NCBI GenBank assembly: GCA_030617565.1
Contig: JAUWVE010000031.1
Location: forward strand, 1 to 12,068
Reading direction: 5' to 3'
DNA: 12,068 nucleotides
Origin: Gammaproteobacteria bacterium
GTDB taxonomy: Bacteria; Pseudomonadota; Gammaproteobacteria; BMS3Bbin11
The position numbers were made by a program, and so were the translations under genes. This document shows positions 6,914-12,068 of this stretch, one piece after another (the stretch's first letter is position 1; each line of letters begins with the position of its first letter). Under the pieces are notes generated by a model. It did not search any database, was not told the DNA's origin, and saw only the letters and a program-made list of their open reading frames with translations.

Positions 6914-7005
6914 TGAACCGCAAAGACGCGAAGACGGCCAGGGATTAATAGATCAATTACATGGATTATATTGTTTTTTTAGCGTCATAGCGCCTTTGCG
7001 GTTCA
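6914..7005. repeat. Inverted repeat with 23-bp arms of the 'ACCGCAAAGACGC' type
   Basis: TGAACCGCAAAGACGCGAAG... (6914-6936) and its inverted partner at 6983-7005 match at 20 of 23 positions across a 46-bp AT-rich centre. The arm sequence resembles the GCAAAG/ACGC repeats scattered through intergenic DNA of many bacteria. The arms plus AT-rich core look like a small non-autonomous element. No flanking target-site duplication could be established by eye. Confidence 0.65.
6965..6970 (-). promoter_or_regulatory. Candidate -10 element for uvrA inside the repeat
   Basis: On the minus strand this reads TATAAT, a perfect -10, about 85 bp before the uvrA start codon, preceded by an A7 run. No acceptable -35 lies 16-18 bp upstream. 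The box falls in the AT-rich core of the inverted repeat, so the repeat may have brought or altered the uvrA promoter. The evidence is one hexamer in AT-rich DNA. Confidence 0.25.
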
Positions 7006-7111
7006 GATAGTGTGGTATTTATATTTCCTGATGAATAAACGGCGTGATCAGAGTAAAATCCCCGCTTTTAACTTTCTGTGGCTTATTCTTCGTATATTGC
7101 TGTGCAAGAAC

Positions 7112-7186
7112 TGTAGGTTCGAATTTATTCGAACAAAGCTGTATTTGTTTAAGCTGTCGTCTGCGAATGAATTCGCACCTACTACA
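7112..7186. repeat. Second REPIN-like pair (TGTAGG...GCGAATTCATTCGC type)
   Basis: Two hairpins face each other. The left is TGTAG followed by GTTCGAA-TTTA-TTCGAAC (perfect 7-bp stem, 7117-7134). The right is TGCGAAT-GA-ATTCGCA (7162-7177) followed by CCTACTACA, the inverse of a TGTAGTAGG head. Head-to-head hairpins with TGTAGG ends match REP doublets (REPINs) of gammaproteobacteria, which are moved by RAYT transposases encoded elsewhere. No transposase gene lies in this window. Confidence 0.75.
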
Positions 7187-7242
7187 ATGTTCAGATTAGG
7201 CTTGGCAATTAGATGTGACACTGAAAATATTATGAGCAGGGC

Positions 7243-8634
7243 ATGAAAAAGAGACGCAGCACAGGCACCCCGATGACATCACTGGAACGCCGCGCAGTCA
7301 GTGCGCTGGCGGGCGTCTTCGGCCTGCGCATGCTGGGCCTGTTTCTGATCCTGCCGGTTTTTGCCCTCTATGCTGAAGAGCTGCAGGGCAATACAGCATT
7401 TTTGACCGGTGTGGCGATTGGTGCGTATGGCCTGACGCAGGCCATATTTCAGATCCCTTTTGGTCTGATGTCAGATAAATTTGGCCGCAAACGGGTGATC
7501 GCTGGCGGGCTTTTGATATTTGCCATCGGCAGTGTGGTGGCCGCCATGGCAGACTCTATCACTGGTGTCATTGTCGGTCGTGCGCTGCAGGGCACAGGAG
7601 CTATTGCTGCCGCCGTTATCGCACTGGCCTCCGACCTGACCCGTGAAGAACAGCGCACCAAAGCGATGGCTATCATCGGCATGACGATTGGTTTTTCCTT
7701 CTTTGTTGCATTAATGCTGGGGCCGTTACTGGATCGAAGCATCGGTGTACCCGGAATATTCTGGCTGACAGCTGTACTTGCCATCGCTGCCATCATCGTT
7801 GTTTACAAGGCCGTTCCCACACCTGTCGCTAGCCATGTTCCATTGGGTGGCGAGACCAGCCTGAAAAAACAATTTTCAATAATTCTTAAAGACAGCCACC
7901 TGCTGCGTCTGGATTTCGGGATTTTCAATTTACACCTGGTGCTGATGGCTTTTTTTGTTGCCGTTCCCTTTACACTGGTTGAATCTCTTGATATTCAGCG
8001 TGAATCACACTGGAGTGTCTACCTGCCCGTGGTCTTGCTGTCTGTTTTTTTGATGGCACCGCTGGTCATGATGACCACCCGAAAAAAACGTATCCCGAAG
8101 ATTTTTCTGGTTGGTATCGTGCTGCTGCTGGTAGGTGAGTTGATGTTTGCTTTTGGCGCTCAGTCGACAACCTGGTTTCTCCTCGGAATGGTGATCTGGT
8201 TCACCGGTTTTAATACCCTGGAATCACTGATGCCCTCGTTAGTTTCACGTCTTGCCCCGGTGCAGAATAAGGGTGCGGCAATTGGTGTCTATAACAGCGC
8301 AGAATTCTTTGGCGCCTTTCTCGGCGGTGTGCTGGGTGGCCTGGTGCTGGGTGCCTATGGCACTCAGGGGGTGTATCTGATGTGTGCAGGGTTGATAGTT
8401 GTCTGGCTTTTGATCATGCTGCCGGCGAAACCACCTAAATTGCTTGATACCCGTGTGCTGCGCATCGTAGATCTTGAATCACAGGGCAAGACTCTGGCGT
8501 CAGAATTGTCGGCTATAGAGGGTGTAATAGAAGTCATCATCATGGCCCCGCAGGGTGTAGTATACGTAAAGGTCGATTCAGAATTGCTCGATCCTGCTGC
8601 ACTGGACAAGTATGAGACAGCTGCGAGTAATTGA
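7243..8634 (+). CDS. yajR: MFS transporter of the YajR type with C-terminal ferredoxin-like (YAM) domain
   Basis: An inner-membrane major-facilitator transporter of 463 residues (E. coli YajR 454). The N-terminal region ERRAVSALAGVFGLRMLGLFLILPVFALY and the segment GAYGLTQAIFQIPFGLMSDK align with YajR. Motif A is G74-LMSD78-KFGR82-K, and GRALQGTGAIAAAVIALASDLTREEQRTKAMA follows as in YajR. About twelve hydrophobic helices end near residue 390. The remaining residues, about 395-460, end with EGVIEVIIMAPQGVVYVKVDSE and match the cytosolic YAM domain of YajR. The substrate is unknown. ATG 7243 has a weak ribosome-binding site; ATG 7273 (MTSLERR) is a plausible alternative start. It is divergent from uvrA, and ssb follows 94 bp downstream, the order known in Pseudomonas. 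Confidence 0.9.
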   Translation: MKKRRSTGTPMTSLERRAVSALAGVFGLRMLGLFLILPVFALYAEELQGNTAFLTGVAIGAYGLTQAIFQIPFGLMSDKFGRKRVIAGGLLIFAIGSVVAAMADSITGVIVGRALQGTGAIAAAVIALASDLTREEQRTKAMAIIGMTIGFSFFVALMLGPLLDRSIGVPGIFWLTAVLAIAAIIVVYKAVPTPVASHVPLGGETSLKKQFSIILKDSHLLRLDFGIFNLHLVLMAFFVAVPFTLVESLDIQRESHWSVYLPVVLLSVFLMAPLVMMTTRKKRIPKIFLVGIVLLLVGELMFAFGAQSTTWFLLGMVIWFTGFNTLESLMPSLVSRLAPVQNKGAAIGVYNSAEFFGAFLGGVLGGLVLGAYGTQGVYLMCAGLIVVWLLIMLPAKPPKLLDTRVLRIVDLESQGKTLASELSAIEGVIEVIIMAPQGVVYVKVDSELLDPAALDKYETAASN

Positions 8635-8659
8635 TATACTATGGACAGCTGATTTTTAT
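8631..8659 (+). promoter_or_regulatory. Candidate ssb promoter
   Basis: TTGATA (8631-8636, five of six -35 matches, overlapping the transporter stop codon) is followed after 17 bp by TTTTAT (8654-8659, four of six -10 matches). It would give ssb its own transcript with a leader of about 60 bases. That leader contains a small GGTTTC/GAAACC stem (8679-8684 with 8693-8698). Support is consensus matching only. Confidence 0.35.
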
Positions 8660-8728
8660 TAATAGTTATTTAAAACAAGGTTTCAGGGACAGGAAACCGC
8701 AAATGAGGACTAAAAGGAGATACTGGCA

Positions 8729-9187
8729 ATGGCACGAGGAGTGAACAAGGTAATTCTGGTTGGAAATCTGGGCAAGGATCCGGAAGTCCGTTTTGCCCCC
8801 AGCGGCAGCGCGATGGCTAATATTACAGTCGCAACCACCGAGTCATGGAAGGACAAGCAGACCGGAGAGAAGCAGGAAAAAACAGAATGGCACAGGGTAG
8901 TTTTCTTTAACAGGCTGGCTGAAATTGTTGGTGAATACCTGAAAAAGGGTAGCCAGGTCTATATCGAAGGCCGTTTGCAAACGCGCAAATGGCAGGGCCA
9001 GGACGGTCAGGACCGCTACACTACTGAAATTGTGGCGAGCGAGATGCAAATGCTGGGAGGAAGGCCCGGAGGCGGTGGCGACACAGCCTGGAATACACAG
9101 CAGCAGGCGGCTCCGGCGCAGCAGCAGGCTGCACCTCAGGCGAGTACACCGCCGAGTGATGATTTTGATGATGACGTACCGTTCTAG
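8729..9187 (+). CDS. ssb: Single-stranded DNA-binding protein
   Basis: SSB tetramers coat single-stranded DNA and recruit replication and repair enzymes through the C-terminal tip. The 152-residue protein has the OB fold at residues 1-110, starting MARGVNKVILVGNLGKDPEV. The DNA-stacking aromatics W40, W54, F60 and W88 and the tetramer-related H55 sit at the same positions as in E. coli SSB. A short Gly region and a Gln/Ala/Pro linker (about 113-142, AQQQAAPQ-like repeats) lead to the acidic tip DFDDDVPF, equivalent to DDDIPF. AAGGAG at 8713-8718 gives a strong ribosome-binding site. The transporter separates it from uvrA, unlike the direct uvrA-ssb divergence of E. coli. Confidence 0.98.
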   Translation: MARGVNKVILVGNLGKDPEVRFAPSGSAMANITVATTESWKDKQTGEKQEKTEWHRVVFFNRLAEIVGEYLKKGSQVYIEGRLQTRKWQGQDGQDRYTTEIVASEMQMLGGRPGGGGDTAWNTQQQAAPAQQQAAPQASTPPSDDFDDDVPF

Positions 9188-9228
9188 GGTCTGCGCGACT
9201 GGCGTTTATTTACCGTTCTGAGGTTTTT

Positions 9229-9257
9229 TGTAGGAGCGTCGCTCGGCGCGATTTTTT
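9229..9257 (+). terminator. REP-like hairpin followed by T-run, likely ssb terminator
   Basis: TTGTAGGAGCGTCGCTCGGC resembles the TGTAGGAGCG head of REP elements. GCGTCG (9236-9241) can pair with CGGCGC (9244-9249) using one T-G wobble, although the two-base loop means the inner pair will open. T6 (9252-9257) follows directly, so it could end the ssb transcript 40 bp after the stop codon. It is a single unit, not a pair, and may be a REP remnant reused as a terminator. Confidence 0.6.
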
Positions 9258-9270
9258 GTTTTCTGTGGGT

Positions 9271-9496
9271 GATTCCAGCTTTTGATTTCGCCCTTTATGG
9301 GCGAGTGACTTTTCTTTACTTGTCTAAAGAAACACACCAAAAGAATATCAAGGACACCCGCATGCCTGCCCTTCGGGTTCCCTGTGATGCTCAATCGAGC
9401 CGGCGGGATGTGAAACTCGGGCTACGCCCTCAGACAACACATCCCGAAATCTCCGACTCAATCTGCGCTTCTCGGCAAGCCTGAACGGGATTTTGA
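9271..9496. repeat. Dispersed proteobacterial intergenic element with nested hairpins
   Basis: This fills most of the 350-bp gap before the M3 peptidase gene. From memory, the run around GTGACTTTTCTTTACTTGTC, then CATGCCTGCCCTTCGGGTTC, ending CTTCTCGGCAAGCCTGAACG, belongs to an element repeated in intergenic DNA of many proteobacteria. Open frames across it (SKETHQKNIKDTRMPALRVP) are often annotated as hypothetical proteins but are probably not translated. Visible folds are CGCCC-TTTAT-GGGCG (9289-9303), TTTCTTTA-CTTGTC-TAAAGAAA (9311-9332, perfect 8-bp stem) and a long stem pairing 9394-9412 with 9438-9462 that encloses GGGC-TAC-GCCC. Function is unknown. Membership of the family needs a sequence search. 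Confidence 0.65.
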
Positions 9497-9537
9497 GGTC
9501 AACATCAAGACCTAAGACCTAAACCAGGGTATTGTTA

Positions 9538-11760
9538 ATGACCAGAACACAATCTCACAGCAATTTGATACATCGGTTTCCAGCATTGGCGGCAGGCTTG
9601 TTCCTGGCCTCTATATTGTCTGCCTGTGTTCAAGGTGATAGTACAGATGATCGTCTGTCTAAAATTGAACCCGGTGTCGCAGAGCAAGCCATGCAAGCAG
9701 CAGACGTCTCTGCTGAAAAATTGCCGGCATTATCCTCTTTTCAGCCTGCTGCAAACAAGGCAAAAGTGTTGTTTGAATTGCCGGTTTGGGAGCAAACGCC
9801 AGCAGAAATCGATACATCGGCTACCACTGCGATGGCAGCAGGGGATAGACAGCTGGATGCCATTGCCGCACTGTCAGTGGAGGCAAGTGACTTCGCTAAC
9901 ACCATCGCCGCTCTGGATGATGCCTTCTACGAAGTGCTTAATGTCAGTGACCGCATTGATGTCATCAGAGAAACAAGTCCGGACGAGGCGATGCGGGATA
10001 AGGCATTGGAAGCCAGTAAGAAGATTCAGGCCTGGTATGTGGCGGCGGGATTCAGGGAGGACGTCTATAAAACAGTAGCTGCCTATGCGGAAACCCGGCC
10101 TGAGCTTGAAGGGGAAGATGCCATGCTGTTTAAAGAAACCCTGCGTGACTATCGTCGCAATGGCATGGCCCTGCCAGAAGAAAAACGTCAGCGACTGAAA
10201 GAGTTGAAAACTGAGCTGAATGATATGAGTCTGGAGTTTGCCACCAATATCACAGATGCCAAAGTGACCGTTGAATTTACGGCGGATGAATTAGCGGGTA
10301 TGCCGGAAGATTTTCTCACTAATATGGAATTGAAAACGGATAAAGGGACGTACAAAGTAAAAGCCAATGTCAGCTGGCAGTACATTGCTGTCATGCAGAA
10401 TGCCAGCAGCGAAGAGACGCGAAAAAAACTGGTGACGGTACGTTCAAACCGGGCAAAGGAAAAAAATATTCCGCTGTTCACAAAAATGCTGAAAACCCGG
10501 GCGCAGATAGCCGAGTTGCTGGGTTATGAAAACTGGGCGGATTATCGCATCGAACCTAAAATGGCAAAAAATGCGAAAACGGCCTTTGATTTTGAACAGC
10601 GCCTGGTGCAGGGACTGCAGCCGAAGTTCGTTGAGGAAATGGCCCTGTTGCAGGGGCTGAAGGCGGATGAGACGGGTAACCCTGATGCAAAAATCATGCT
10701 TTGGGACATACGCTATTACAAAAATATATTGAAGAAGACCAAATACCAGGTCGACACCAGTAAGTTAAAAGTCTTTTTTGAACTGGACAGTGTTTTAGAA
10801 GGCATGTTCGGTATTTTTGAAGAGATATTCAGCCTCAAGATTGAGGCAGTCGAGCCCGGTTATAAATGGGTTGATGACCTGCGGCTGTTTGCCGTGACGG
10901 ATGCTGTTTCCGGCGATCCGCTGGGTCTGATCTACATGGATCTGTTTCCACGGGATGACAAATACGGGCATTTTGCCCAGTTTGGCGTGACTACCGGCAA
11001 GCTGCTTAATGATGGTGTTTACCAGCGCCCTGTGGTGGCCCTGATCTGTAATTTCCCACCGGCAACAGAAGACAAGCCTTCATTGCTGAAACACAGCGAT
11101 GTGGAGACGCTATTTCATGAATTCGGTCATGCACTGCATTCTGTGCTGACACAGACAAAGTATGCCTCATTTTCCGGCACCTCAGTGCCACGGGATTTTG
11201 TTGAGGCCCCGTCACAGATGCTTGAAAACTGGGTCTGGGATAAAGATGTGCTAGACCGTTTTGCCGTAGATTATCGCGACCCGAACAGGAAAATTCCTGC
11301 TGATACGCTGGATAAGATGGAAGCAGCCAGGTTGGCAACCATCGGCACCTGGTACAGGCGTCAGCTTTCTTTTGGTATGCTGGATCTGAAATTGCACATG
11401 AGCACTGACCAGAAGGATTTTGATGATTTTGTCAACGTCAGCAATGACATCATGACTGAAGTCTATCTGGCCCCGCCAATAGACACTGCCTTTGTTGCCT
11501 CATTCGGTCATCTCGGCGGAGGTTATGACGCCGGTTACTACGGCTATGCCTGGGCAGAAGCCATCTCGGCAGACCTGGCCTCGGTGTTCAAAAAAAGTCT
11601 GGGAGGTTTGATGGACAAAGCGGTCGGCAAACAATTACGTGATGAGATCTATGCAAAAGGTGGCTCACGGGAAATCGATGAATCAATAAACGCCTTTCTC
11701 GGGCGAGAGCGTTCACTGGATCCATTCTTTGAATATATTGGTCTGGGCGACAAAAAGTAG
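9538..11760 (+). CDS. Lipoprotein M3-family zinc oligopeptidase
   Basis: A zinc metallopeptidase related to Dcp, OpdA and thimet oligopeptidase, which cut short peptides inside a closed channel. The 740-residue protein starts at ATG 9538, eight bases after AGGG (9526-9529); a TTG two codons earlier is less likely. Residues 1-29 form a lipoprotein signal with lipobox LSAC and the lipidated Cys at 30, so it is membrane-anchored and acts in the envelope. The zinc site is H527-EFG-H531 with E556 in DFVEAPSQ, 25 residues later as in thimet oligopeptidase. H658, Y663 and Y670 in GHLGGGYDAGYYGYAW keep the spacing of the substrate-binding His600, Tyr605 and Tyr612 of that enzyme. It is intact and probably an active peptidase. 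Cytosolic OpdA and Dcp lack such an anchor. The SIMPL gene starts nine bases downstream. Confidence 0.92.
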   Translation: MTRTQSHSNLIHRFPALAAGLFLASILSACVQGDSTDDRLSKIEPGVAEQAMQAADVSAEKLPALSSFQPAANKAKVLFELPVWEQTPAEIDTSATTAMAAGDRQLDAIAALSVEASDFANTIAALDDAFYEVLNVSDRIDVIRETSPDEAMRDKALEASKKIQAWYVAAGFREDVYKTVAAYAETRPELEGEDAMLFKETLRDYRRNGMALPEEKRQRLKELKTELNDMSLEFATNITDAKVTVEFTADELAGMPEDFLTNMELKTDKGTYKVKANVSWQYIAVMQNASSEETRKKLVTVRSNRAKEKNIPLFTKMLKTRAQIAELLGYENWADYRIEPKMAKNAKTAFDFEQRLVQGLQPKFVEEMALLQGLKADETGNPDAKIMLWDIRYYKNILKKTKYQVDTSKLKVFFELDSVLEGMFGIFEEIFSLKIEAVEPGYKWVDDLRLFAVTDAVSGDPLGLIYMDLFPRDDKYGHFAQFGVTTGKLLNDGVYQRPVVALICNFPPATEDKPSLLKHSDVETLFHEFGHALHSVLTQTKYASFSGTSVPRDFVEAPSQMLENWVWDKDVLDRFAVDYRDPNRKIPADTLDKMEAARLATIGTWYRRQLSFGMLDLKLHMSTDQKDFDDFVNVSNDIMTEVYLAPPIDTAFVASFGHLGGGYDAGYYGYAWAEAISADLASVFKKSLGGLMDKAVGKQLRDEIYAKGGSREIDESINAFLGRERSLDPFFEYIGLGDKK

Positions 11761-11769
11761 GATCGGGTC

Positions 11770-12068
11770 ATGATTGAAAACAAAACCAGTGCGCTGATCC
11801 TTGGTATATTTGTTTTTCTTGGACTGGCGGTATTGGGGTACTTGTTGGGTGATGCCGCCATCCGCTATAAGGAATTTGAGCGTACGGTTACAGTAAAGGG
11901 GCTTTCTGAACAGGAGTTTCCGGCAGATATCGTCATCTGGCCAATTCAGTTTACCATTGCGAAAAATGACCTTGCTGAACTTTATGATGCCATTGAAGTC
12001 AGTAGTAATAAGATCAGGCATTATCTTGAAAAAAATGGCATTAAGCCGTCAGAAATTTCGCTTTCCAC
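11770..12068 (+). CDS. SIMPL (DUF541) domain protein, N-terminal part
   Basis: The gene runs off the right edge after 99 codons. MIENKTSALILGIFVFLGLA opens with a short polar stretch and one hydrophobic segment (about residues 7-26), an uncleaved anchor or signal that places the rest in the periplasm. FERTVTVKGLSEQEFPADIVIWPIQF (about 40-65) is the typical start of the SIMPL domain, whose bacterial members (such as BP26 and YggE-like proteins) are envelope proteins of uncertain function. ATG 11770 lies nine bases after the peptidase stop codon, with a purine-rich AGGATCGGG just before it, so the two genes are probably co-transcribed. The family call is good; the length and C-terminus are unknown. 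Confidence 0.85.
   Translation, partial: MIENKTSALILGIFVFLGLAVLGYLLGDAAIRYKEFERTVTVKGLSEQEFPADIVIWPIQFTIAKNDLAELYDAIEVSSNKIRHYLEKNGIKPSEISLS

Larger units (their letters stand above)
6881..7242. other. Divergent uvrA / yajR intergenic region (362 bp)
   Basis: No gene is visible here. The region holds two palindromic repeats of different families, near 6914-7005 and 7112-7186. It must also contain the promoters for uvrA (leftward) and the transporter (rightward). Only weak matches were found. A consensus -10 for uvrA is listed separately. For the transporter, TTGGCA (7202-7207) and TATTAT (7228-7233) are 20 bp apart, which is too far for a normal sigma70 promoter. Confidence 0.8.

Noticed and set aside
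9269..9484. Small protein gene between ssb and the M3 peptidase gene
   Set aside because: The frame lies wholly within the hairpin-rich dispersed element, has no convincing start site, and similar frames are a known source of spurious hypothetical proteins.

Overview
The window is ordinary bacterial chromosome from a gammaproteobacterium of roughly 50% GC (estimated by eye). Three things point there: the ribosomal alpha-operon order rpsK-rpsD-rpoA-rplQ, the close match of RpoA, UvrA, SSB and the YajR-type transporter to Escherichia and Pseudomonas proteins, and the uvrA / MFS transporter / ssb order known from Pseudomonas. Ribosomal protein S4 is the four-cysteine (probably zinc-binding) form rather than the cysteine-poor form of E. 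coli, so this is not an enteric. Beyond 'non-enteric gammaproteobacterium' I cannot place it.

Layout. Bases 1-2394 hold the end of the alpha operon: the S11 C-terminus, S4, RNA polymerase alpha and L17. A near-perfect hairpin terminator (2413-2460) closes it. A good sigma70-like promoter then precedes a small hemerythrin-like protein that has lost most metal ligands (2543-2992), followed by an S-adenosylmethionine hydrolase of the DUF62 family (3058-3780). The 3781-4039 gap holds a heptamer-phased tandem array ending in a perfect G-quadruplex motif, then a REP-type inverted pair. uvrA (4040-6880, minus strand) diverges from a yajR-like transporter (7243-8634, plus strand), which is followed by ssb (8729-9187). 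The uvrA-yajR gap (362 bp) holds two different palindromic repeats. The gap after ssb (350 bp) holds a single REP-like hairpin with a T-run and a longer hairpin-rich element that I recognise as a dispersed proteobacterial intergenic repeat. The window ends with a lipoprotein M3 oligopeptidase (9538-11760) and the start of a SIMPL/DUF541 membrane-anchored protein (11770 to the edge), probably one operon.

How the parts relate. The alpha operon serves translation and transcription. UvrA (nucleotide excision repair) and SSB are DNA-maintenance proteins kept near each other as in relatives, with the transporter between them. The M3 peptidase and SIMPL protein look like an envelope pair. The genes are mostly conventional. 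The unusual material is between them: four of the intergenic gaps carry repeats of at least five kinds. I found no clear new multi-gene system; the best candidates for follow-up are the heptamer/G-quadruplex array, the folded element after ssb and the degenerate hemerythrin.
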